Source: CAYUFB01 sp964444125
GTDB lineage: Bacteria > Patescibacteriota > Dojkabacteria > B142 > JAFGMG01
Length of the DNA stretch: 9,036 bases
Assembly (NCBI GenBank): GCA_964444125.1
Contig: CAYUFB010000030.1
Coordinates: 1-9,036 of the forward strand
Direction: 5' to 3'
Shown in pieces: positions 1 to 6,026 of the stretch. The notes under the pieces were generated by a model, which saw nothing but the letters and a program-made list of their open reading frames with translations, was not told the DNA's origin and made no database searches. Position numbers and translations under genes: made by a program. How positions within the stretch are numbered: position 1 is the first letter of the stretch; every line of letters starts with the position of its first letter.

Positions 1-30
1 TATTCTTCTAAATACCCTCTTTCTAACTGT

Positions 31-582
31 TCAACTTTTTATGGGACAGCAGTGTATTGGTGTTATATCCTCAAGCAATAACAATGCGATTTTATACAAT
101 GATCTTTTTGTCAATTCTCTATCACCCGGTTTTGTGATGATGTCACCTAAATAGGTGAGAATCAGATATGAGTTGATTCTGGCAAGGTCATTTGGTTCAT
201 CCTTGAATCTGTATTTTGCTATTTGCATATCATATGTGACAACATTAGTGTAGTATTGAACAATGTGTTGCATAAGTGTATTGGGGATATTTGATAGCAG
301 TCTCGCTTTGGCTTCTTCCTTTTGTTGGGTGTTTATCAGACTTTCGTCTGCAGATGTTTGACTTTCCAATCCCATAGGCCAATTATCCTGAAGTAATTCA
401 TCTATGGTTGTAGTTTCATTTTTATATCTATGCCAAATTATTGATTTGAGCCTGTCTTTTCTTATGGTTTGAAGATTCCTGGCGGTATGAAGAATCACAT
501 CGGGTGTCAGGCTTTCTGCTCCATATGGAATAATTTCATCAATAGGATGAATAATATCGAGTGGAAAGGTTGCTCTTGCCAC
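31..582 (-). CDS. Hypothetical protein, GTG start immediately after an in-frame stop
   Basis: I do not recognise this 183-residue protein and assign no function. It has no obvious signal peptide or membrane segment. The composition is that of a soluble, mostly helical protein, with a charged glutamine/lysine/glutamate-rich middle and a C-terminal helical part rich in leucine, isoleucine and tyrosine, ending in a Cys-Cys pair. The only start near the 5' end is GTG at 582-580, directly abutting the TAA (585-583) of the upstream 62-codon frame, which is in the same frame. The gene may therefore be the distal part of a longer gene interrupted by a nonsense mutation, or it may be translated by re-initiation. 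It points away from the division cluster and is richer in G+C than that cluster. It ends at a TGA, with a TAG three codons further on. I am moderately confident that it is coding, because the long open frame has normal-looking codon use. Confidence 0.5.
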   Translation of the reverse strand: MARATFPLDIIHPIDEIIPYGAESLTPDVILHTARNLQTIRKDRLKSIIWHRYKNETTTIDELLQDNWPMGLESQTSADESLINTQQKEEAKARLLSNIPNTLMQHIVQYYTNVVTYDMQIAKYRFKDEPNDLARINSYLILTYLGDIITKPGDRELTKRSLYKIALLLLEDITPIHCCPIKS

Positions 583-771
583 TTACGCAAAATCTCTATG
601 CCTGCTAAGTATATTAATGTCGGGTGGGGTATTTCTATGCCTGTGGGCAGGTTGATTATCTATTTTGATCGCAAATGTCGTGTTTATGGCTTTATTTAGT
701 ATGTCTGTAAAAAGATTGTGTCCAATTGGGTGTGAATCTTTTCCTGTGATTGGTGCGCTTTCCATGCTCAT
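583..771 (-). CDS. Small ORF (62 aa), possible 5' part of the following frame
   Basis: This short frame starts at ATG 771-769 and ends at TAA 585-583. The frame then continues open, beginning with GTG, for another 183 codons. The peptide is rich in His, Asn, Pro and Arg and matches no family I know. A perfect TATAAT lies on the minus strand five bases before the ATG, which would give a nearly leaderless transcript and supports this ATG as a genuine gene start. Two readings fit. In one, 31-771 is a single gene of about 245 codons broken by one TAA, either a pseudogene or a sequencing error. In the other, it is a short leader-like cistron coupled to the next one. I favour the first because frame and direction are preserved with zero spacing, but I cannot prove it. 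Confidence 0.35.
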   Translation of the reverse strand: MSMESAPITGKDSHPIGHNLFTDILNKAINTTFAIKIDNQPAHRHRNTPPDINILSRHRDFA

Positions 772-776
772 GTTTC

Positions 777-782
777 ATTATA
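777..782 (-). promoter_or_regulatory. Candidate -10 box (TATAAT) of the leftward gene
   Basis: Read on the minus strand, positions 782-777 are a perfect TATAAT. Transcription would begin at about 770-771, right at the ATG at 771, so the message would be essentially leaderless. No convincing -35 hexamer lies 16-18 bp upstream, so the call rests on the -10 box and its position. Confidence 0.35.
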
Positions 783-824
783 TCATAAAGTATACTTTTC
801 GGTTATGATTCGGTGTGCTAGTAC

Positions 825-853
825 TTGCTTGTCAAAAATATTTGTTCTATAGT
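825..853 (+). promoter_or_regulatory. Candidate promoter overlapped by the MraZ boxes
   Basis: TTGCTT (825-830) and TATAGT (848-853) are separated by 17 bp; the -10 box matches the sigma-70 consensus at 5 of 6 positions and the -35 box at 3 of 6. The first GTGGTGA repeat begins at 852, inside this -10 box, and the other two cover the expected start site near 860. If this promoter is used, bound MraZ would block it directly. The weak -35 makes this a moderate call. Confidence 0.35.
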
Positions 854-878
854 GGTGACAAGTGGTGAAATGTGGTGA
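852..878 (+). promoter_or_regulatory. MraZ operator: three GTGGTGA direct repeats, 10-bp period
   Basis: GTGGTGA occurs at 852-858, 862-868 and 872-878, so the copies repeat once per helical turn on the same face of the DNA. Tandem short G-rich repeats with this period upstream of mraZ are the known target of MraZ: TGGG-type boxes in E. coli and GTGG-type boxes in Firmicutes. MraZ is encoded 156 bp downstream, so autoregulation of the cluster is the natural reading. The repeats also lie about 70 bp upstream of the leftward gene, so they could affect it too. Confidence 0.8.
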
Positions 879-901
879 AAATTTTGTACTCTTAACTACT
901 T

Positions 902-928
902 TTGCTAACAAGCTAAAGTAAATATAAT
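902..928 (+). promoter_or_regulatory. Candidate promoter for mraZ and the division cluster
   Basis: A perfect TATAAT lies at 923-928, with TTGCTA at 902-907 as a possible -35 box. The 15-bp spacer is shorter than ideal. Transcription would start near 935 and give a leader of about 100 bases before mraZ, carrying the hairpin at 937-959. The MraZ boxes end 23 bp upstream of this -35 box, a position more compatible with activation or with indirect repression. Confidence 0.4.
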
Positions 929-936
929 TAAACTTC

Positions 937-959
937 ATGCCGGTCTGGACAGCCGGTAT
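937..959 (+). other. Leader hairpin with CCGG core
   Basis: ATGCCGG (937-943) pairs with CCGGTAT (953-959), six Watson-Crick pairs plus one G-U, around a 9-base loop. The GC core stands out in an AT-rich leader. No T-run follows, so it is not an intrinsic terminator. An 8-bp direct repeat, AAACTTCA, flanks the region (930-937 and 966-973). Confidence 0.4.
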
Positions 960-984
960 CCTCAAAAACTTCACATTACCCATC

Positions 985-991
985 TCACCAC
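985..991 (-). promoter_or_regulatory. Inverted fourth copy of the MraZ box
   Basis: TCACCAC at 985-991 is the exact reverse complement of GTGGTGA. It lies about 43 bp before the mraZ start and over 100 bp from the tandem boxes. On the minus strand it is followed by a degenerate ATGGGTA. A distal inverted site could allow looping by an oligomeric MraZ, but a single 7-mer may also be chance. Confidence 0.3.
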
Positions 992-1033
992 TTATTTTGA
1001 AAATTAAATAATGCTGCCTGGAAAGATAAAGAT

Positions 1034-1462
1034 ATGTTGATTGGAGAATATAAAACCAAATTGCAGGAAAAAAACAGAACAGCATTACCCAAAAAACACA
1101 GAGAAAGTCTGAACGGGGAATTGATAATAACTAGAGGATATGATGGATGTTTAATAATAATTGACAAAGACAGATGGAGAAAGTTAATTGAAATGATTGA
1201 AGTAAGGCCTTTGACAAATCAAGATGTAAGAGATACCAAAAGATTTTTAGTTGGTGGTGCAATGGAAATTGATGTAGATGCGCAAGGAAGATTTGTTATG
1301 CCGGAGATATTGATAGAGTATGCAGATTTGAAAGAAGATCTGGTTTTTGTAGGAATCGAAAATTGGCTTGAAGTCTGGGATTATAAAAAATGGATAGAAA
1401 AAATCAATCAGCTAGCAAAAGATGCAGCAGATATTGCAGAAAGATTATCAAATAAACAATGA
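1034..1462 (+). CDS. mraZ: Transcriptional regulator MraZ
   Basis: MraZ is the DNA-binding regulator that opens most division and cell wall clusters; it forms oligomeric rings and binds tandem repeats upstream of its own gene. The 142-residue product is of normal family length and has two SpoVT/AbrB-type half domains, roughly residues 3-50 and 75-122. The second carries the family signature in full, D82-A-Q-G-R86 followed by F-V-M-P90. In the first the signature is relaxed to E12-K-N-R15 and then A-L-P19, still keeping the arginine. The ATG at 1034 is preceded by a weak purine-rich GGAAAG (1020-1025). Its stop overlaps the start of rsmH (ATGA), so the two are translationally coupled. Three GTGGTGA boxes upstream are its likely operator. 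Identification is firm. Confidence 0.95.
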   Translation: MLIGEYKTKLQEKNRTALPKKHRESLNGELIITRGYDGCLIIIDKDRWRKLIEMIEVRPLTNQDVRDTKRFLVGGAMEIDVDAQGRFVMPEILIEYADLKEDLVFVGIENWLEVWDYKKWIEKINQLAKDAADIAERLSNKQ

Positions 1463-2418
1463 AAACTAAACATATATCAGTATTAAAACACGAAATTATC
1501 AAGTATCTAAATGTCAAAGATGGTGGTGTATACATAGATGCAACGCTAGGTGGGGGGGGACACTTTGTTCAAATAATAGAAAAATTGATCGAAACAGATA
1601 CTGACACAAAACTAATAGGACTTGATCAAGATAGATCAGCTATAGAAAGAACAGTTCTAATGCTTGAAGAGAAATATGATTTGAAGTTTGAAAATTATTC
1701 AAAAGCAATAATAGGCAAACTTGAAATTATATTAGTTAATGAGAATTTTGAGAATTTAGAGCGAATATTAGACGAACTAAAGATTGCAAAAGTAGACGGA
1801 ATTATCGCTGATCTTGGGACATCTCAAGATCAAATCGAAGACGAGACAAGGGGTTTTAGTTATAGATTCGATTCAGTCTTGGATATGAGAATGTCGGAGA
1901 ATTTGAAAGTCAAAGCAAGTGATTTGATAAATGTGTTGGAGAAAAAGGAAATGATGAAGCTCTTTACAAATCTAGGAGATTTCAATTTCAAAGAAGCAAC
2001 CGTATTGACGAATTTGATAATCAAGAGAAGAAATATCAAACCAGTAGAAATGACAAGTGAGTTGGTTGAAATAATTAATCAAGCTGTGCATTCTCTAAGC
2101 ATTGGTTCGCGTACCAGGCAAAAGAAAGGCAACCTTGAAGCTAGAGTGTTTCAAGCGCTAAGAATTGCAGTTAATCATGAATATCATGCATTAAAGCAGT
2201 TTTTGCCCCAAGCGTTTGAAGCACTCAAAGCTCAAGGCAGGTTAGCAATAATTAGCTTCCATTCTGGAGAAGATAGGATAGTCAAAAATTATACAAAAAG
2301 TTTGATAAATACCAAAAGAGCCAGATATGTCAAAGAATTGATTAGACCAGATGTAATTGAATTGAAAAGGAATCCTAGAAGTGAGAGCGCAAAACTTAGA
2401 ATTATTGAGAAGTTTTAG
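1459..2418 (+). CDS. rsmH: 16S rRNA (cytosine(1402)-N4)-methyltransferase RsmH (MraW)
   Basis: RsmH uses S-adenosylmethionine to methylate N4 of C1402 in the ribosomal P site of 16S rRNA. The 319-residue length is typical. The SAM motif I (Y-I-D-A-T-L-G-G-G-G-H) spans residues 25-35. The family block D118-L-G-T-S is followed by R131-G-F-S and then F-D-S-V-L-D-M-R-M, close to the usual DLGVSS and RGFSFR...LDMRMD. Near the C-terminus R-V-F-Q-A-L-R-I-A-V-N and I-S-F-H-S-x-E-D are conserved. The gene starts inside the mraZ stop (ATGA overlap). The glycine run at residues 31-34 is encoded through a tract of eight G (1552-1559), unusual in this AT-rich gene. A long AT-rich hairpin covers the TAG stop. 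Confidence 0.95.
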   Translation: MKTKHISVLKHEIIKYLNVKDGGVYIDATLGGGGHFVQIIEKLIETDTDTKLIGLDQDRSAIERTVLMLEEKYDLKFENYSKAIIGKLEIILVNENFENLERILDELKIAKVDGIIADLGTSQDQIEDETRGFSYRFDSVLDMRMSENLKVKASDLINVLEKKEMMKLFTNLGDFNFKEATVLTNLIIKRRNIKPVEMTSELVEIINQAVHSLSIGSRTRQKKGNLEARVFQALRIAVNHEYHALKQFLPQAFEALKAQGRLAIISFHSGEDRIVKNYTKSLINTKRARYVKELIRPDVIELKRNPRSESAKLRIIEKF

Positions 2419-2444
2419 AATTAGCCGCACACTAATTTCTAAAA
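2413..2444 (+). other. Long hairpin over the rsmH stop codon
   Basis: Bases 2413-2424 pair with 2432-2444: twelve base pairs with one bulged T (2438) and a 7-base loop (2425-2431). The rsmH TAG stop sits in the left arm. The stem is almost all A/T and is followed by A's rather than T's on the plus strand, so it is not a classical intrinsic terminator. It could protect the 3' end of a processed mraZ-rsmH message or tune expression of the genes downstream. Confidence 0.45.
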
Positions 2445-2486
2445 AAATAAATTGCACTATTTAACTATTTAGTAAAAACTGCCAAA

Positions 2487-2795
2487 ATGCAAAATCAAAA
2501 AGATTCTTCTGTACAAAGACAAGTATTTCTAGTGTTGGGATTTTTGCTCGGAATATTTATAATTGCTCAATTTGTAGTATTGGACTTTGCTGGAATTCAT
2601 GGTCCAGAGATTACCAAATTGAAAGCAGAACAAGAGAATTTGAAAATTCAAAATGAGCTAAAAAAATCAAGGATCAATGAACTTACAAAAAGTCAGGATA
2701 TACAAAGTTTTGCAGAAAATAATTTGGGAATGGTCACAACAAATGTAAATAATGTTCAACCTTCTGATACATCAATTACTGCCATAAATTACTAA
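2487..2795 (+). CDS. ftsL: FtsL/DivIC-like septum protein
   Basis: This is a 102-residue bitopic membrane protein. A short cytoplasmic N-terminus (about 12 residues) is followed by one hydrophobic segment (about 13-33). Next comes a charged heptad-like coiled coil (about 42-70), then a short tail with the N-N-L-G-M motif typical of FtsL/DivIC proteins (near residues 78-82). FtsL-type proteins form a complex with FtsB/DivIC and activate the septal synthase FtsWI. Sequence identity in this family is low, so the call rests on architecture and on position: between rsmH and an FtsI-type transpeptidase, exactly where ftsL sits in dcw clusters. The 68-bp gap from rsmH holds a hairpin, and there is no Shine-Dalgarno sequence before the ATG. 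DivIC/FtsB is the main alternative name. Confidence 0.8.
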   Translation: MQNQKDSSVQRQVFLVLGFLLGIFIIAQFVVLDFAGIHGPEITKLKAEQENLKIQNELKKSRINELTKSQDIQSFAENNLGMVTTNVNNVQPSDTSITAINY

Positions 2796-2809
2796 GTAAT
2801 AATATTTTT

Positions 2810-4585
2810 ATGGGGGCTAAATCAATTTCTAGAGGCAAAATCAAAATTATTGTATTCTGCTTTTATCTGTTTTTTTTATTAAATATTGGATTTTTAATAA
2901 GATGGCAAATATTTGAGCATGATAGATTTATGGCACTTGCTAGAGAAAGGATAATTGATAATAAAGTACCTTCAATTAGAGGAGAAATACTAGCTTCTGA
3001 TGGCTCTGCATTAGCATATTCTGAACCAAGATTTGATATCATTATCTACAAGACAGAAATGAAGTTTGCAGAAGATCGTAAGAAACAAACAAGATCTGAA
3101 TTTGTCGAAAAAGTCTCAAATGTGTTAGAAATTGATCCAAAGGACTTAGAACAAAAGCTTGATGGAAGGTCTAACTGGTTTGTCATAAAAGAAAAAGTTA
3201 AATACGAGGTAAAAGAGGAGGTTTTGAATTTGACCAGAGATAATAATCCAAATGGATATTTGTTTGGTCTAAGGACAAGGATCACTTCGCAACGGATTTA
3301 TCCAGAAAATGAACTTGCCTGTCATGTAGTTGGATATGTTGGCAAAAACGATGTTGGAGATGAGATAGGGAGTGCTGGGTTGGAGTACTACTGGGAAGGA
3401 GTGCTCAAAGAACAAGAAGGATTCGACTTTAGTGAAGTCGATAGTTTCGGCAATCTAATAACTATTGATAGTATAGATAATGTAGAGGCAAAGCGTGGAG
3501 CATCAATCAGAACAACCATTGACAAAAAATTGCAAACTATCATTGAGAGGCATCTTGAGGATGCAGTTAAAAGGTATGATGCAAAATCCGGGACAGTGAT
3601 AATCATGGAGCCAAAGACTGGAGCAATAATGGCTCTGGCAAACTACCCCGAGTTCAATCCAAATGAATACTATAAGGTTGAAGATATCGCTGCACTAAAA
3701 AATCTTTCCGTGACAGATCCCGCAGAATTAGGTTCAATAGGCAAAGTTTTCACCGTAGCTTCAGCAATTGAGGCTGGTGCGATACAGCCAAACACACCAA
3801 TTTTAGAAGGTCACAAAGGTTGTACAACAGTGAAAGAAAACGAAAGAGATTGGGAGATTTGTACTTATGACAAAAAACCTCAAGGTGGTATGAATACAAC
3901 TCAATCGCTAGTTAAATCAGATAATTTGGCATTGTATGAGATATCAAAAATGATTGGACAAGAGACCTTATTTGATGGCCTAAGGGGCTTTGGAGTAGGA
4001 TCAAGAACAGATATTGATGTCGCAGGAGAATCAAATGGAATTATCAAAGATGTCAAAAGGTGGACAAATGTAGATAGTGCAACGTATTCATTTGGACATG
4101 GATATCAAATGACCTCAATTCAAGCGATAACAGGTATTGGAGCCATAGCAAATAATGGCAAACTAGTTAGACCATATTTGGTTTCAAGTATGACAGAAGC
4201 TGATGGCAAGCAAGTAAATTATCCGCCAGTTATTGTTCGTCAAGTTGTATCAGCTGACTCAGCTCAAAAGATGAAAGATATGTTGTACGAAGTTTACAAG
4301 GACAATTTGGATGAAAGAAGATACAAACCTCTTGCCAAATACAAGATTGGTATGAAATCTGGTACAGCACTTATCCCTTACAAAGATAGAGCTGGATACT
4401 CAAGTGATGTCAATGCTACTTATGTCGGATTTGATGGGTCTGATAAGGCTACTTTTATCATGCTGGTGAAGCTGGAAGAGCCAAAAGCCGTAGAAAGGTT
4501 GTCATATTATAGTGCAAGGATTGTCTGGTTGGATATCTTTGATGAGATCAAGGATTATCTAGGAGTACCTGCTGTTTCTGGCTAA
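2810..4585 (+). CDS. ftsI: Penicillin-binding protein, class B transpeptidase (FtsI/PBP2 type)
   Basis: This protein cross-links septal peptidoglycan by D,D-transpeptidation outside the membrane. The 591-residue protein has an N-terminal membrane anchor (about 11-30). A dimerisation/pedestal domain follows, with the R57-G-E-I...D-G class B block and the G-x-A-G-L-E motif (S188-A-G-L-E192). The transpeptidase domain has all three active-site motifs: S309-I-G-K312 (catalytic Ser in an L-G-S-I-G-K context rather than the usual P-G-S-T-F-K), S370-D-N372, and K516-S-G-T519. It should therefore be active. No PASTA domains are visible. The ATG lies 14 bp after ftsL in an AT-rich stretch without a Shine-Dalgarno sequence. 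Its place directly after ftsL favours the septal FtsI/PBP3 role over the elongation PBP2, but sequence alone does not settle this. Confidence 0.9.
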   Translation: MGAKSISRGKIKIIVFCFYLFFLLNIGFLIRWQIFEHDRFMALARERIIDNKVPSIRGEILASDGSALAYSEPRFDIIIYKTEMKFAEDRKKQTRSEFVEKVSNVLEIDPKDLEQKLDGRSNWFVIKEKVKYEVKEEVLNLTRDNNPNGYLFGLRTRITSQRIYPENELACHVVGYVGKNDVGDEIGSAGLEYYWEGVLKEQEGFDFSEVDSFGNLITIDSIDNVEAKRGASIRTTIDKKLQTIIERHLEDAVKRYDAKSGTVIIMEPKTGAIMALANYPEFNPNEYYKVEDIAALKNLSVTDPAELGSIGKVFTVASAIEAGAIQPNTPILEGHKGCTTVKENERDWEICTYDKKPQGGMNTTQSLVKSDNLALYEISKMIGQETLFDGLRGFGVGSRTDIDVAGESNGIIKDVKRWTNVDSATYSFGHGYQMTSIQAITGIGAIANNGKLVRPYLVSSMTEADGKQVNYPPVIVRQVVSADSAQKMKDMLYEVYKDNLDERRYKPLAKYKIGMKSGTALIPYKDRAGYSSDVNATYVGFDGSDKATFIMLVKLEEPKAVERLSYYSARIVWLDIFDEIKDYLGVPAVSG

Positions 4586-4655
4586 TACGTCTAATAATCA
4601 AATTCATAGCTATCAATACGTAATCTTTGTTATATAGCTACGTTTTATTTCCAAC

Positions 4656-4682
4656 TTGCATGCAAAAGACACTTTGCTGCAA
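4656..4682 (+). other. Hairpin between ftsI and murA
   Basis: TTGCA (4656-4660) pairs with TGCAA (4678-4682) and GCAAA (4662-4666) with TTTGC (4673-4677), leaving one bulged T (4661) and a 6-base loop. The ten-pair stem has no T-run after it, so termination by the standard intrinsic mechanism is unlikely. It lies in the 140-bp gap between the ftsI stop and murA, just upstream of the candidate murA promoter, and may mark an operon boundary or a processing site. Confidence 0.4.
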
Positions 4683-4704
4683 ATCTGTTAAGATGAATTG
4701 TAGA

Positions 4705-4710
4705 TATAAT
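4705..4710 (+). promoter_or_regulatory. Candidate -10 box for murA
   Basis: A perfect TATAAT ends 15 bp before the murA ATG. The start site would be near 4717 and the leader only about 9 bases, so the transcript would be nearly leaderless, which fits the absence of a Shine-Dalgarno sequence. A good -35 hexamer is not evident. The 140-bp gap before it supports a separate murA transcription unit. Confidence 0.4.
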
Positions 4711-4725
4711 TATTAGTATAAATAT

Positions 4726-6009
4726 ATGTCTTCATACAAAATCGTTGGTGGTAAGCCTTTATCAGGTAGTATTACCCCAATGGGGAACAAAAATGCTGCA
4801 TTGCCTATTATTGCAGCGTGTGTATTAACATCAGAAAAAATTACATTATCAAATGTACCAGATATATCAGATGTCAGAATTCAGTTTGAAATTCTCAAAA
4901 AACTTGGTGCCCAGGTGAAAAGAAATGTCAAGAATCGAACGGCTCAGATACAACTAAAAAAAATTAGAACAGCAACATTAGATAAAGACGATGTACTAAA
5001 GACCAGAGGTTCGATTTTGTTTCTAGGTCCACTTGTAGCTAGAGCAGGTAAAGCCAAATTGTGGTCAACAGGAGGTTGCAATTTAGGCAAAAGGCCCATT
5101 GACAGTTATTTCCAGGCAATCGAGCAACTGGGGGCCAAAGTATCTTTCGAAAAAGAGTCTTTCGTTGTAGATGCTCCTAAACTTAGAGGAACAAAAGTCT
5201 GGCAAGCTGAAAAGGCAGTCACAGGTACCGAGAATTTGATTATGGCAGCTGTCCTTGCAAAAGGAAAAACAGAAATTGTAAATGCAGCATCTGAACCACA
5301 TGTACAAGATCTTTGTCATTTTCTAAACAAAATGGGTGCCAAAATAGAGGGAATCGGAAGCGATAGGTTGTTTATACAAGGGGTAGAAGTTTTGTATGGC
5401 ACCGATCATGAAATATCGACCGATTTTATGGAAGTAGGTACGTTTTTAACTGCTGCAGTAGTGACAGGTGGTAGTATTAGGATAGAAAAAGCTATGCCAG
5501 AACACATGGGAATGATCCTAAACGAGTTTGCAAAATTTGGTGTCAAAACAAAATGGGATGGAGATACATTGGTAGTACCACCAAATCAGAAACTCAAAAC
5601 ATCTTCTTATCTTGATGGAAGCATGAATAAGCTTGAATGCTTACCTTGGCCAGCATTCCCTCCAGATTTATTACAATTTGCAATAGTTCTTGCTACACAA
5701 AGTGAGGGTAGGATCCTAATTCATGATAAACTTTATGAAGGCAGATTGTTTTATACAACAGAATTAAATACTATGGGAGCTGATATTTTCTTGTCCGATC
5801 CACATAGAATAGTTGTGTCTGGCAAAACATGTCTTAGAGGCAAAGTCCTTAAGTCTCCTGATATTAGAGCAGGAATGTCACTATTAGTTGCTGCACTTGC
5901 AGCAGATGGCGAAAGTATTATTGAAAGAGGGGAAATTATCGAAAGGGGTTATACTGATATAGAACAGAGATTCAGATCCCTTGGGGCCAGAATCGAAAGA
6001 ATTCCTTAA
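4726..6009 (+). CDS. murA: UDP-N-acetylglucosamine 1-carboxyvinyltransferase MurA
   Basis: MurA transfers enolpyruvate from phosphoenolpyruvate to UDP-GlcNAc, the first committed cytoplasmic step of peptidoglycan synthesis. The 427-residue length is normal for the two-domain EPSP-synthase fold. Key residues are present: K22-N (PEP and sugar binding), C118 in G-G-C-N-L-G-K-R-P (the E. coli Cys115 position), D314 in W-P-A-F-P-P-D-L (the general acid/base Asp of P-G-F-P-T-D) and R381 in D-I-R-A. Because the cysteine is kept rather than replaced by Asp, the enzyme is predicted to be fosfomycin-sensitive. The P-W-P-A-F-P-P-D-L-L-Q block resembles the divergent MurA subgroup seen in Bacteroidetes and CPR more than the E. 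coli form. The ATG at 4726 gives the usual N-terminus. The next gene starts 17 bp after its stop. Confidence 0.95.
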   Translation: MSSYKIVGGKPLSGSITPMGNKNAALPIIAACVLTSEKITLSNVPDISDVRIQFEILKKLGAQVKRNVKNRTAQIQLKKIRTATLDKDDVLKTRGSILFLGPLVARAGKAKLWSTGGCNLGKRPIDSYFQAIEQLGAKVSFEKESFVVDAPKLRGTKVWQAEKAVTGTENLIMAAVLAKGKTEIVNAASEPHVQDLCHFLNKMGAKIEGIGSDRLFIQGVEVLYGTDHEISTDFMEVGTFLTAAVVTGGSIRIEKAMPEHMGMILNEFAKFGVKTKWDGDTLVVPPNQKLKTSSYLDGSMNKLECLPWPAFPPDLLQFAIVLATQSEGRILIHDKLYEGRLFYTTELNTMGADIFLSDPHRIVVSGKTCLRGKVLKSPDIRAGMSLLVAALAADGESIIERGEIIERGYTDIEQRFRSLGARIERIP

Positions 6010-6026
6010 AATATTATTGTAGAGAA

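Noticed and set aside
1..30. Gene fragment at the left edge
   Set aside because: Too short; in the frame I checked, the minus strand has further stop codons right after the end of the leftward gene, and nothing recognisable is present.
31..33. TGA recoding (as in Gracilibacteria/Absconditabacteria)
   Set aside because: mraZ, the MurF-like gene and the polymerase gene all end naturally at TGA at expected lengths or overlaps, and no TGA interrupts a conserved gene.
469..699. 76-codon plus-strand frame antisense to the leftward ORFs
   Set aside because: It overlaps the better-supported minus-strand frames completely, and its Cys/Trp/Met-rich composition looks like a shadow frame; it has no promoter or ribosome site.
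852..878. Short regular repeats as a possible mini-CRISPR or iteron array
   Set aside because: Units are 7 bp with 3-bp gaps, far too small for CRISPR, and no replication gene is nearby; MraZ boxes explain them.
783..1167. Minus-strand frames of 100 and 60 codons across the mraZ control region and 5' end
   Set aside because: They are antisense to the MraZ boxes, leader and mraZ itself; the peptides are low-complexity hydrophobic and unlike any family.
2413..2444. Intrinsic terminator after rsmH
   Set aside because: The stem is A/T-rich and followed by A's, not T's, on the plus strand, and no gene ends on the minus strand there.
4656..4682. Intrinsic terminator after ftsI
   Set aside because: No T-run follows the stem, so only a hairpin is reported.
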